Part shown: piece after piece, positions 53,387 through 64,000 of the stretch | Numbering within the stretch: position 1 is the first letter of the stretch | Layout: every line of letters starts with the position of its first letter | DNA from: Erythroxylum novogranatense | Taxonomy: Eukaryota > Streptophyta > Magnoliopsida > Malpighiales > Erythroxylaceae | Direction: 5' to 3' | Assembly (NCBI GenBank): GCA_029891385.1 | Contig: CM057228.1 | Span: 135,497,475 to 135,561,474 of the forward strand | Length of the DNA stretch: 64,000 nucleotides | Translations under genes and position numbers: made by a program | Notes under the pieces: model-generated | Seen by the model: only the letters and a program-made list of their open reading frames with translations | Database searches by the model: none | Told to the model about the DNA's origin: nothing

Positions 53387-56300
53387 ATGGAAGATGGAAA
53401 TAAAATTGCAGAAAAGGAGAACAGATCTCCAAAGGAACATGAAATAATGGAGGAGATCGATTATGTGGGTGGGAAAAAGCTTAGGAAAAAAGATTCTTTC
53501 GATATGGAGTCTACTGGAGAAATGGATACGTGTCATAGACAGGTATCTACCTGTTCTTTCAGATATTGAATTCTCTTGCTGTCAATAAATTAAACATATT
53601 TTTCTCATATTAATCTTTATGCAATCTTTTGTTCTTCTGAGAAGTAATCTTATTCTTACCATCTACTGAAATTGATTCATAGGCAGAAATTATATATTAT
53701 TCAAACAGGATTTCCAAAGAAATTTGAGTACGACAGATAAATTGAGGCCACTAGAAAGTTTGAAGTTTATGCTCGAAGCTAAGCTACCTTACCATGTTGC
53801 TCAGGTACCAGGTTGGGGCACGATCTTGACTCTCGCTTTTCAGTGCATAGGAGTTGTATTTGGTGATCTTGGTACATCTCCACTGTATACGCTTCCTGGA
53901 ATCTTTCCAGATGGAATCAAACACAATGATGATCTTCTAGGGGCGTTGTCGATGATATTCTACGTAATCGTGCTCATAACCTTAATCAAGTATATCTTGA
54001 TTGTGCTGGCAGCCAATGACAATGGGGACGGTAAGCTTTCTTTCCTTGTCAGGAAACAAAACTACCCTTTACAGTTTTCCATCCACATGACAGTAATATG
54101 ATCTCGACAAGTTTATTGGGGAATGGAAAGTTACTTTTTCATATGAAATTCATGTGTAAATTAAGATTTTGTCTGATGGAAATCGTTCCTTACGAGACGA
54201 TCCTGATTGCAATACGGCCGAAACTGCTTCGAAAAGCCAATTAAGTAGGTTAACCTGAGTGCAGTTTGTGATCAGAAGAATAGCAGAAAGTGTATGAATT
54301 TTTGCTTCAACAGATCTCAACTAGCTCAAAATTTGTTCTACGAGATATTGTAACTCACCAGAATAGATGCCATTCATTATGTTGTTTGAGCATATGGTAA
54401 CCAAGGCCATTTCTCAAAGATAGCTTTATTTCTGTCAATAAGCAGAGGTTTTGGTATTGCGTGTGATTGCAGGAGGAACCTTTGCCCTTTATTCCCTGAT
54501 ATGCCGGCATGTCAAGATAAGCATGATGCCAAATCAACAGGCTGAAGACAGAGAAGTGTCCAACTTCAAGCTTGAAATGCCAAATCGTCGAACTAGGCTG
54601 GCTTCAGCTGTGAAGTCCAAGCTTGAGAGTTCCAAGGCATGGAGTTATTTCTTACTGATGATGACGCTGACTGCTGTCTCCATGGTCATTGGAGATGGTA
54701 TTCTCACACCTTGCATATCAGGTATTGAAAACTAGCTCTTCTGTATGCAATTCGATAAACCTTGATTACATTGATACAAAGCAGTGGCAATGTTTCATTC
54801 CCTTTTCATTCTTGGTGCAGTCCTATCAGCGGTTGGAGGAATTAAGCTAGCTGCGAGCTCCCTTTCGCAGGATGCCATAATGTGGATTTCAGTGGTAATC
54901 CTGATTTTCTTGTTCCAAATTCAGAGGTTTGGAACAGATAAAGTTGGGTATGCTTTTGCTCCAATTCTTTTGATATGGTTTGCATTTCTCGCTTGCATTG
55001 GAATCTACAACTTTTTTCGCTATGACCCTGATGTAATCAAGGCATTAAATCCATGGTACATTGTAATGTACTTCAAGAGGAACAAAAAAGATGGATGGAT
55101 TTCTCTTGGAGGTGTGATTTTATGCCTAACAGGTAAAAGAATCTAGTCAAAGTTTGTCATTCCAAGTTTCATAATTACTGTCTCCAATCAAAACATGAAA
55201 CTGAAACACTATAGGAATGGAAGAATTTATTGATTCCTCTGGTTTTTGTTTCAGGTTCTGAAGCCTTATTTGCTGATTTGGGCCACTTCAACATTCGATC
55301 AATCCAGTTAAGCTCATGCTGTGTTCTTTTGCCTTCCATCTTGCTGGCTTATTTCGGCCAATGTTCATATCTCCGCAAGCACAACGATGACATTCTTGAT
55401 TCCTTTTACAAATCTATCCCAGGTGGGTATTTATATTGGTTCTAAACTTTGCATGGACACACTTGTCCTCACGTTAGCTGATTTCCATTAGCTTTATACG
55501 TGATCCATTTCTGAAACTCGCTCCGAACAGCAAGATTTCATATCATATAATTTCTTGACAACATTAATATAATTTATGCTTCACAGGTCCATTGTATTGG
55601 CCACAGTTTGTTCTTGCAGTATTGGCTTCAGTCATTGCCAGTCAGTCATTGATATCAGCATCCTTCTCCATAGTTCAACAATCTTTAGCTCTCGGGTGCT
55701 TTCCACGGGTCAAGGTGGTGCATACATCCGAAAAGTATGAGGGTCAGGTCTATGTTCCAGAGGTTAACTTCCTTCTTATGATTGCTTGTGTAGGAGTCAC
55801 TCTCGGTTTCAAAAGCACAATAGAGATTGGCAATGCATACGGTAATCTAACAACACTTCAATAAGACTTAGACTGAAGAATTTCTGCACTCTTGTATTCA
55901 TTTAACTGAAGAATTTCTGCACTCTTGTATTCATTTAAGCCCGAACATTTCTTTTTGGTGGCCATCTTACAGGACTTGCAGTGGCATTTGTGTTTTGTAT
56001 CACATCAACTTTTCTTATTCTTGTGATGGTCATGATATGGAAGACACACCCCCTACTAGTCCTCCTATACATGATAACGATATGCGCCGTGGAGTTGATC
56101 ATCTTAAGCTCGGTATTTTACAAGTTCATTGATGGAGGATATCTTCCATTCGCATTCGCCCTCATTATGGTGATCATTATGTTCATATGGCAGTATGGTT
56201 ACCGAAAGAAGTACCAGTACGAGCTAGAAAACAAGGTCTCGTCAGAGAAGTTAACAAACTTAGCCTCTGACTTGAAAATACACCGTCTACCTGGTCTCGC

Positions 56301-56820
56301 CCTGTTCTACACCCAACTTGTACACGGCGTATCGCCTATATTTTCACACTACGTAGCCAATGTTCCTGCACTGCACTCAATTCTCTTATTCGTATCAGTC
56401 AAGACATTGCCTATCAGCAGAGTTTCCCCTGAGGATCGATTCCTGTTCCAACGAGTCGGTGCTTCTGATCTCATATTCAGATGTGTCGTGCGGTATGGTT
56501 ACTGTGACCCTGAAAGGAACAAAGAGGGCTTAGAGCAGATTCTGGTGGATAAACTGAAGCAGTTCATAGAATTACATGAAACTGATAGAGAAGAAGCATC
56601 AAGGCAATTGGCAAAGGTGGACAATGCATTGAGGGAAGGTGGGGTTGTCTATCTGATGGGTGAAGGAGAGGTGGTGGCTTCAAGCAGCTCCAACTTTGCC
56701 AAGAAATTTGCCATTGATAGTTGCTATAGCTGGTTATCAAGATGTGTGAGGCAACAAGATGAAGTTATGCGCATACCTCGCAAGAGATTAGTTAAAGTGG
56801 GAATGACTTACGAGGTCTAG
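53387..56820 (+). CDS. KT/HAK/KUP potassium transporter, HAK5-like
   Basis: Plasma-membrane type K+ transporter. Exons: 53387-53542, 53709-54030, 54473-54721, 54821-55132, 55255-55422, 55587-55841, 55973-56820; total 2310 nt, 769 aa, phases consistent. A hydrophilic N-terminus ([12 protein letters not shown]...) is followed by about 12 membrane segments. Family motifs: [16 protein letters not shown] in the first membrane segment, [50 protein letters not shown] and [13 protein letters not shown]. The cytosolic tail has [16 protein letters not shown] and ends [23 protein letters not shown] between segments 2 and 3 and the overall length point to cluster I (HAK5-type, high-affinity uptake); I infer this from memory of the family. 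The loop has GDLGTS where many members have GDIGTS. Intron 6 contains a perfect 33-bp tandem duplication. Confidence 0.96.
55872..55937. repeat. 33-bp perfect tandem duplication in HAK intron 6
   Basis: The unit starting ACTGAAGAATTTCTGCACTC occupies 55872-55904 and repeats without change at 55905-55937, just upstream of the last acceptor (CTTACAG at 55972). Confidence 0.95.
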
Positions 56821-56935
56821 AACCCCAAATTAGTGGCAATTTAGTACAACAACAATAATATATTAACTTCAAGTAAAATTTCACTATAATGCATGATAAA
56901 GGCAACTTCATAAATACGCAGCCTTATTGTATATT

Positions 56936-56941
56936 AATAAA
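56936..56941 (+). promoter_or_regulatory. Candidate polyadenylation signal of the HAK gene
   Basis: AATAAA 116 bases after the stop codon, in AT-rich sequence typical of plant 3' ends. Confidence 0.45.
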
Positions 56942-58109
56942 GAGGTTTTTTCGATATGATAGCAAATTTAGTAGGGGGAATAGTTGAGCAAGTCACCTTT
57001 TCATGGCTCAAGATATTTAGTTTTTCATGCTTGCTATAGCTGAGTGAGTAAAAAGGAAAGTTATTATTTTCATACCTCTAAATTTCTTACCAATGTAACA
57101 AAATATAAGTGTTCCAAAATAGGTGCAATGCTAGGATATTGATTCTTAATACCTAATAATTTTGTTAACCAATCTTTTTTTTTTTTATAGATCTTTAAGA
57201 ACTTGAACTATTAATATATTTAGAGATAGTTTGACGTTATCTAAATTAATTATATTGATTTAAACTAGTAAAATGATATTGGATTGACTTGTGTAAACCC
57301 TAAATTTTTTTGCCAATAATTTTTAAATTAATACATCAAATTTGAAATAATTATTATAATTACTACAACGAATAAGATTGATTGTCAGTTGAAAATTAAA
57401 AATTAAAAATTTTGAAGATAATTGATAAGTTTTGGAGAGAAAAACAAGAGGATTACTATTAGACTCCTAAGTCGTAATAACAGAATCGTGCGAGCATTGG
57501 TAAGCCTTAACCAGTGCTCGATACGCGGAACAATAGAACATGGCAAAGACTTGCAAAGAGGCAAGGAGGAAAAAGGGCAATGTCAAGCATTGGCATGCAT
57601 TGGTGCACATTGGTGAAAATCTTCGACGAGATATAAGATTTAGATGTGAGACCAAAAAAAGGCTTGAGATGGATATCGAGTTGAAAGTTAGCTGGATCAC
57701 GTGCATGACAGGAATATGCAAGAGTTCCAAGGTGACTTAGCAAGTGGATCAAGCTTGGAGCAAATTTTGGAAGAGTTTCGGATCTTGTACGAGCTGATTT
57801 AGTTAAGGTTAAATTCTTGATGGACTAAGGACTTAGTATGTGCTCAAATGGACGGACCATAGCTAATGGAGTTGGCATGGGTAAGTATTGGATCAGACTA
57901 GTGTACTATTGGTTTGGATGACTCATCATTAATGGATAGAGATGAGAAGATTTTAGATGATGTAGAAGACAATGGATGAACATCAACTCTAAGAGATAAA
58001 ATTCATGTGGAAGGATCATCTGAAGATAGAGGAGATCTTAGTGGATATAGGTAGATCATGCCTACATATATGTAATTTTTATCTTATTATTGTGATGCAG
58101 TTTAATCCT
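56942..58109. other. Spacer of unknown origin
   Basis: 57000-57420 is AT-rich. 57420-58090 is more GC-balanced, with only short overlapping frames on both strands; it may be part of a retroelement LTR or other repeat, but no diagnostic termini were found. Confidence 0.4.
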
Positions 58110-59390
58110 ATTAGATAAAGTCCTAATTGGATGTAGATGTTATTACGATTTTCCTCCAAAGCTTTTAATTCTTGATGCATGGCCCTAATCCAATCAACAT
58201 ATAACTTTGATTGACTATAAGTCATGGGTTCTCAAATACAAGATTTGTTAGCTAGGAATGACGTGTATGAAGAGTTGAAACATGGGGGATTAATGTCAGG
58301 AAAAACAGTGGGGTATGTGAATTAACTAGTTCGAGAATCTGTACTGAATGAAGTGTAGCAGTAGGTGTAGTTGCATTAGAGACATAATCACGTAACCGAA
58401 CAGATCTAGTCATAATTTTAAAACTCTTTCTTAGTGATGTAGATATTGTTTTGTCTAGTATTTGGTTTGGGTCATTAGGCTATAGGTTACAGTTCAGTGA
58501 TTAGGGTATAAGGGAGGACATGTTCTTAACATTTGAGTTGTTAGTGTGAGGGTTGGGATATTTAAGATCGGTGGGTGAGTCAAGAATTGATTGCAAGTCA
58601 ACAGTATCAGGGTGAGAAACAAGGGGTAGTGGTGTGATTATGGTAAAGTCACAGTGTGGTCTAGTTTGAAAAGGAAAGATTTTTTTCCCATAAAATAGAA
58701 CATATCTAGATACACATATCTTATGGGAATGGAGATCATATAGTTTGAAGGCTTTTTGATCTGTGACATAACCTATGAAAATGCGCATAAAAGCTAACGT
58801 CTCAAATTTATCTTTACAGGTGTAGTGTTTGTAGCAAAGCATATGCATCCAAATGGTTTTAGGTTTGTGTAATTTGGTGGGTTGTTGTATAGAATTTTGT
58901 AAGGTGAATTCTAGTGAAGTAAGGGGGTATAGGTAATCGATTGATAATGTAAGTAGCTATAATATTGGAATCTCCCTAAATTTCTTTGGTAGCTTAGATT
59001 GGAACATTAAGGACTTGACAATATGTGGAAGGTATTTATGTTTTCTTTCCATGACATCGTTATGTTGGGGAGAATAAGGATATGATTTTTGATGCAATAT
59101 GCCTTTGTTTTGAAAGTCTGATGCAATCTAAATTGATAAACTATGTACCATTGTCACTCCTAACAACTTTGACAGTGGTTTGGAATTGATTTTCAACTAG
59201 GGAATTCAAGTTTGCGAGTGTTTTATAGGCCTGTGCTTTATTTTGGAATAGGAAAGTCCAAGTAGATTTGCTACAATCATCAACTACTATCAAAACATAA
59301 TGAACACTAATAATAGAAATTGTTTTATATGGTCACCATAAGTCTATGTGTATAAGGTCAAGGATATGGTTAGATGTGTTAAACCAATGG
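58110..59390 (-). mobile_element. Ty1-copia fragment (integrase to start of reverse transcriptase), decayed
   Basis: On the minus strand the fragment starts in the integrase core near 59390 (a DLIHIDLW-like segment, then VVDDCS and RSDNGT). It runs through the integrase C-terminus at 58848-58700 (FIGYVTDQKAFKLYDLHSHK, matching the usual FLGY...KGYKLYDL pattern) and ends near 58110 in the first part of reverse transcriptase (WIRAMHQELKALEENR). Many stops. It is cut at its upstream side by the LTR that begins at 59391. Confidence 0.85.
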
Positions 59391-60520
59391 TGGTTGACAA
59401 ATTAAATCCTTCTATGTTTTGATAATAATAAAATGTATAGAATTGGTTAAAAAATAATTTAAGGTATTGTGGATTGATATTCAAATAAAGGATTAATACA
59501 AATCAAGATTAACATATTCAAGAAATAGACAACGTGCAAGAGATTATGTAAGATCAGATCATGGATGAAGATTTCAAATTCGTATCCCAACAAATAAATA
59601 TTGAAGATCATGCAAAATCTGTGATGAGATCCAGCACTAGTCGATTAGCATGTCACAAATCGACCAATAATATCATATCTGTCAGTTCGTGCCAAGACAA
59701 GTCAACCAACACGTTGCAAGTCGACTAAAAACAACAGATCTGTAAGTTGGATAAATGAACTAGTCGACTATTCGAAGAGCGGAGCAAAAAGTTTTCAAAA
59801 AATGTTAGTGTTAGTCGACTGATGCTTTGAAGACAAGTTGACTATAAGGTACTAGTCGACTATTACACCTCGACTAGTCGACTATCAGGTGCAGCTGAAC
59901 AAAATCTGACCGAATCAATTGTTTACAAACGAGAAGAAAATCATGCTACAACAGCTAAGAGCAATATACAACGGCTAGAAGACTTCTCCAACGACTACAA
60001 TCACCTTGGAGTCTGCAAATAAATATTGGAACATCAAATGATCGCATACATAAGTCCAAAGTGAAGAAAAGTCACATAGTTCCATATTTGCTCTCAATTT
60101 TGCTCTTAGTTTGTTCTTAATTCTATTCAGCTGTACTAAGCAATATCATTTCAATTTTCAATCATTGTCATTATTATGAGTTGAGTGATTAGAGGAGAAC
60201 CACTTGTGAGGTAGGATTTGTGCCAGAAGACAGATCGATTGTGAGGTGTAGCTTGAGCCGGAATTCAAGTGGTGTAGAAAAGTTCACACTGAACTAAAAA
60301 GTGTATAGTAAAGTGTTTTGCCAAAATCCTAAGTGGGAGCTTAGGTAGAGGATATAGGTCTTAACACCGAACCTCTATAAAAACTATGTTTGCCTCTCTT
60401 CCCTTCTCTTTTACATTTTTACATTTCAATTTGTTTTGTGTGTATTAATTCTTTGTTTTTGTACAACTTTGCAAAAAAGTTTCAAAGATCTATTCAACTC
60501 CCCCTTTTAGATCGTTTTCA
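59391..60520 (+). repeat. 5' LTR of the + strand copia element
   Basis: The LTR begins about TGGTTGACAAATTAAATCC and ends ATCGTTTTCA, two bases before a perfect initiator-Met primer-binding site (TGGTATCAGAGC, 60523-60534). About 1.13 kb, long for copia but usual for the SIRE/Maximus lineage. The matching 3' LTR is outside the window, so the left border is inferred from the typical LTR start and from interruption of the older copia integrase. It contains a cluster of GTCGAC motifs (59720-59882). Confidence 0.75.
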
Positions 60521-60548
60521 ATTGGTATCAGAGCAAAAAAATTCAAGG

Positions 60549-61346
60549 ATGACGCTAAGTTTGACACACAACAACCTAGCGGAAGAAGGTAACACTAATA
60601 ATCGCCCTCCTTTGTTTAATGGTACTAACTACTCTTCTTGAAAAAATCCTATGAAATACCATATTATAAGCGAAGGAGTGGAGTATTGAAAGATCATCAT
60701 CTTCGGTCCACATGTTCCATTGAATGAAAATGGTGAGGTAAAGATGGAGTTAGAATATGACGACAATGATTGGAAGCAAGCTTACATCAACGTAAAAGCT
60801 ATGAAGTTGATATATTTCGCTCTCACTGTTGAGGAGAGAAATCAAGTAAACTCATGCACTAGCGCTCAAGAAATGTGGGAGAGACTTCGCATCACTCACG
60901 AAGGAACCAACCAAGTTCGAGAAACAAAGATCAACATGCTTCTCCATGACTATAAAATGTTTGTCATGAAGGAATGTGAGTCTATTTCCACTATGCTTGA
61001 TAGTTTTGCAGAAATTATCAATGATTTAGGCAATCTTGGAAAGCACATGATGGATAGCGAGAAGGTGAAAAAGATTCTACATTCATTGCCGAAAGAATGG
61101 GACTCACAAGTCATAGCCATTATGGAGTCTAAAGATCTCAATCGATTGGAATTCAATGCCCTGGTAGGATCACTCATTAACTATGAGATCATTCTCAAAT
61201 CAAGAGGAGGAAGAAGTAAGTCACAAAAGTCAATTGCTTTAAAAGCTAATGTTTCTTCTCTTGATGAAAGTGATGAAGAGTTAGATGAGGAGGAAGAAGA
61301 TGAAGAACTAGCAATGTATGCTAGAAACTTGAGAAAGTTCAAATGA
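60549..61346 (+). pseudogene. Copia gag (UBN2-type), with internal stop
   Basis: The frame starts MTLSLTHNNLAEEGN with PPLFNGTNYSS, then meets a TGA at 60639-60641 where related gags have a Trp (NYSxW). It is open again as a 208-codon stretch (60720-61346) with VKAMKLIYFALTVEERN, AQEMWERLRITHEGTNQVRE and LPKEWDSQVIAIMES, typical of SIRE-like copia gag, ending in an acidic run. The zinc knuckle downstream is disrupted. Confidence 0.85.
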
Positions 61347-61544
61347 CTACTCAAGAATAGGAAGAGAGAATTACGTGGTGGAAGAAATGAAGAAAGAAAG
61401 AAGTACACCATGGAAAGAAAGACCAAAAGTTATGAAGAAAAGAAAAGCAATGAAGAGTATTGAAAATGTGGAAAAGAGGACATCATGCTAAAAGGAAGCA
61501 TACCAAAGCAATGATGAAAACAAATATGACAAATATGACAAAGG

Positions 61545-62047
61545 AAAGAAGAAAGCTAGTCTTGTAGCCATTTGGAGTGATGATGAGTAAGCATACCAAA
61601 GCAATGATGAAAACAACTTAGCTCTTATGGCAAATAGCTCCTTAACAAGTGATGATGAAGATGAGGTAATGATTATTGATCAAAATCTTAGAGATTCATT
61701 TACTGCTTTACAAATTGATTTTGAAGAAGCTATTGAAATCAACAAGAAATTGAGAAGGAAAATAAAAGATCTTGTGGCTGAAAATAATGATTTGTTTGAA
61801 ACTATTAATGACTTAGAATGCTACAAGGAAGATCATTCTGCATGCTTAGCTGAAAAAGAAAAACTAACTAATGAACTTGATAGACTTAGAAAAGAGTTTT
61901 CATATGTGGTTGGAAAATTTACCAATGGAAATGAAAAATTTGAAAAAAATGTTGTCTTTACAAAGATTTTCAATTTCTAAACATGGTTTAGAATATGACC
62001 CCATTGATAGAGATTGTTCCTTGATTTCTAAATTCACTAAAGATGGA
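61545..62047 (+). repeat. Gag coiled-coil segment, first copy of a dispersed direct duplication
   Basis: About 500 bp nearly identical to 63499-64000. This copy carries TAA at 61572-61574, where the other has GAA, and one extra A in an A run near 61946, which shifts its frame and ends it at 61980; the second copy is open throughout. The segment may extend beyond the window in the second copy. Confidence 0.92.
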
Positions 62048-62259
62048 AAAGTTGCTAAATGTGTTAGATGTTTAAAAGATGGTCATATAGAAATTGCATG
62101 TAAAAGTATTAGGAGATGTATTAATGTGAAGAAAATTTGGGTAGAAAAAGGTACAATAGTTCCTAATATGGTTTATATGACTAACCAAAATGGACCCAAA
62201 ATGGCTTGGGCACCAATAAGAAGAAAGAATATTTCAGTTGTAGATACAAGCAAGAAATG

Positions 62260-63500
62260 AAAATCCATCAAGCATATGGTACATTGATAGTGGATGTTCA
62301 AGGCATATGAGTGGAGACAAGAGCTTATTTGCAGAAATCTAACCAAGGAATCAAGGATTTGTCACATTTGGAGACAACAATAAAGGTAAAGTCATTGGTG
62401 TTGGTAAAGTGGGTAAGGAACCTTTGCCTACCATTGACAATGTTTTACTTGTTGATGGTTTGAAACATAATTTGCTAAGTGTCTCTCAATTGTGTGATAT
62501 GAATTTTAATGTGACATTTGAATCATCTCATTGTATGGTTAAGAAAGATGAAAATGTTGCTTTCATTGGTTTGAGGCATGGAAATACATATATTGTTGAT
62601 TTACATGAAGATAGTTCTTTTAATGAAAAGTGTTTGGTGACATTAGAAGAAAATGCAATTTTATAGCATAGAAAGTTAGGACATGCACCATTGTCTTTAA
62701 TTTCTAAACTTTCTAAAAATGATATTGTGAGAGGTTTGCCTAAGATAAAATTTGTTAAAGACCACTTATGTGAATCTTGTTTGAAAGGCAAACATGTTAG
62801 AGAATCTTTCAAATCAAAGAAAGAAATTTGTACATCTAGAATTCTTGAACTTGTTCATATGGATTTAATTGGACCATCTAGACATGCTAGTCTAAGTGGT
62901 AAATTATATGTTATTGTTATTGCAAATGATTTTTCAAGATTTACTTGGGTGAGATTTCTTGCAAATAAAAGTGATGCTTTTAACGAGTTTACTAAGTGGT
63001 GTAGGTTGATTCAAAATGAAAAGAATTTGACAATTGTTGCAATTAGAACCGATTATAGAGGTGAGTTTGATTGTGAACCATTGAAAGGCTTTGTGAAAAA
63101 TATGGAATGGAACACAATTTCTCAACACCAAGATCACCACAACAAAACGGTGTAGTAGAAAGGAAGAATCGCTCACTTAAAGAAATGAGTAAAACAATGT
63201 TGAATGAATACAATCTTCCTAAATCCTTTTGGGCAGTGGCAATCAATACCGCGTGCTATGTCATCAATAGAGTGCATCTTAGACGAGACAAAAAGAAGAC
63301 ACCATACGAGTTATGGAAAGGTAAGAAACCCAACATATCATATTTTCATCCGTTTGGTTGCAAAGTTTTTATTCATAATAATGGAAAGAACAACTTAGGA
63401 AAATTTGATTCAAAATATGATGTAGGTGTGTTTCTTGGTTATTCACTAACTAGTAAGGCGTTTAGAGTCTATAATAATAGAACTAGGAGTGTTGAAGAAA
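62260..63500 (+). pseudogene. Copia protease, pre-integrase and integrase region, with shifts
   Basis: Protease motif DSG with CSRHM at about 62280-62310; pre-integrase HRKLGHAPLSLISKL and CESCLKGK (the zinc-binding HHCC set) at 62668-62800; integrase catalytic region HMDLIGPS (first Asp), RTDYRGEF (usual form SDHGGEF) and QQNGVVERKNRSLKEM (Glu). A stop at 62664-62666 and a frame change near 63110 break the frame. After the integrase C-terminus (GVFLGYSLTSKAFRVYNNRT) the frame passes into a duplicated gag segment without a stop. Confidence 0.88.
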
Positions 63501-64000
63501 AGAAGAAAGCTAGTTTTGTAGCCACTTGGAGTGATGATGAGGAAGCATACCAAAGCAATGATGAAAACAACTTACCTCTTATGGCAGATAGCTCCTTAAC
63601 AAGTGATGATGAAGATGAGGTAATAATTACTGATCAAAATCTTAGAGATTCATTTACTGCTTTACAAATTGATTTTGAAGAAGCTATTGAAATCAACAAG
63701 AAATTGAGAAGGAAAATAAAAGATCTTGTGGCTGAAAATAATGATTTGTTTGAAACTATTAATGACTTAGAATGCTACAAGGAAGATCATTCTGCATGCT
63801 TAGCTGAAAAAGAAAAACTAACTAATGAACTTGATAGACTTAGAAAAGAGTTTTCATATGTGGTTGGAAAATTTGCCAATGGAAATGAAAAATTTGAAAA
63901 AATGTTGTCTTTACAAAGATTTTCAATTTCTAAACATGGTTTAGGATATGACCCCATTGATAGAGATTGTTCCTTGATTTCTAAATTCACTAAAGATGGA
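63185..64000 (+). CDS. In-frame integrase C-terminus/gag coiled-coil fusion, open at window end
   Basis: An uninterrupted frame of 272 codons from ATG 63185 to the last base. Residues 1-105 or so are the integrase C-terminal part (FWAVAINTACYVINR, YELWKGKKP, GVFLGYS). From about 63495 the same frame continues as gag: EEKKKASFVATWSDDEE, an acidic segment, then a Lys/Glu-rich coiled coil (FEEAIEINKKLRRKIKDLV, ENNDLFETINDLE). It is the joint between two rearranged copies of the element and not a normal copia gene. The upstream integrase part is in the same frame back to near 63120. Confidence 0.7.
   Translation, partial: MSKTMLNEYNLPKSFWAVAINTACYVINRVHLRRDKKKTPYELWKGKKPNISYFHPFGCKVFIHNNGKNNLGKFDSKYDVGVFLGYSLTSKAFRVYNNRTRSVEEKKKASFVATWSDDEEAYQSNDENNLPLMADSSLTSDDEDEVIITDQNLRDSFTALQIDFEEAIEINKKLRRKIKDLVAENNDLFETINDLECYKEDHSACLAEKEKLTNELDRLRKEFSYVVGKFANGNEKFEKMLSLQRFSISKHGLGYDPIDRDCSLISKFTKDG

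Larger units (their letters stand above)
59391..64000 (+). mobile_element. SIRE-like Ty1-copia retrotransposon, rearranged, 3' end outside window
   Basis: Order: LTR, primer-binding site (60523-60534), gag (from ATG 60549), gag coiled-coil/zinc-knuckle part (about 61540-62240), aspartic protease (YIDSGCSRHM around 62280-62310), pre-integrase and integrase (about 62400-63500), then a jump back into a second copy of the gag coiled-coil part (63500-64000). Stops and shifts occur in gag (60641, 61346), around the zinc knuckle, at 61980 and near 63110. The older minus-strand copia fragment at 58110-59390 is the target it inserted into. Reverse transcriptase and 3' LTR are not reached. Confidence 0.9.

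Noticed and set aside
57420..58090. Possible gene or LTR in a GC-balanced stretch
   Set aside because: Several short frames overlap on both strands but none has a domain, and no TG...CA termini or primer-binding site could be placed.

Overview
The window looks like nuclear chromosomal DNA from a eudicot plant outside the Brassicaceae. It has multi-exon genes with GT-AG introns, AT-rich intergenic DNA, Ty1-copia and LINE debris, MITEs and a decayed caulimovirid insertion. Six plant gene families can be read exon by exon, and in five of them the splice phases close exactly onto a full-length family protein. The species cannot be named from the sequence alone.

Layout: (1) 1-1458 +, the 3' part of a DYW-class pentatricopeptide repeat (PPR) gene. 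(2) 1459-7620, AT-rich spacer with a nested pair of MITEs (hAT-type inside Tourist-type) and a decayed endogenous pararetrovirus fragment (- strand) between TAA microsatellites. (3) 7622-22150, a tandem duplication of a complete 13-exon SNF4/KINbetagamma gene, the plant SnRK1 regulatory subunit with a starch/glycogen-binding domain fused to four CBS motifs; both copies are open (481 and 483 aa). (4) 22883-24490 +, a small uncharacterised protein with a Lys/Arg-rich tail. (5) 24550-29260, AT-rich spacer. (6) 29265-38588 +, a five-finger CCCH zinc-finger gene whose first intron appears to be GC-AG and whose last intron carries an old, complete Ty1-copia element. (7) 42733-48145 -, a 19-exon cullin-1 gene, intact except for a one-base deletion in the last exon. 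(8) 49590-51020 +, the 3' end of a LINE. (9) 51354-52045, a Tourist-like MITE. (10) 53387-56820 +, a KT/HAK/KUP potassium transporter of HAK5 type, 769 aa. (11) 58110-64000, nested copia elements: a + strand element with a ~1.13 kb LTR sits in the integrase of an older - strand copia fragment, and its own integrase runs in frame into a second copy of its gag coiled-coil region.

The genes do not form an operon-like unit; each is an independent plant gene. Possible functional themes are energy sensing (SnRK1 gamma, duplicated), ubiquitin ligase scaffolding (CUL1), potassium uptake (HAK), organelle RNA editing (PPR-DYW) and RNA/DNA binding (CCCH).

I found no convincing new biological system. 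The points most worth following up are the CUL1 frameshift, the SNF4 tandem pair with a perfect fold-back rearrangement in one intron, the GC-AG intron, the in-frame integrase-gag fusion, and a cluster of GTCGAC palindromes inside a retrotransposon LTR.
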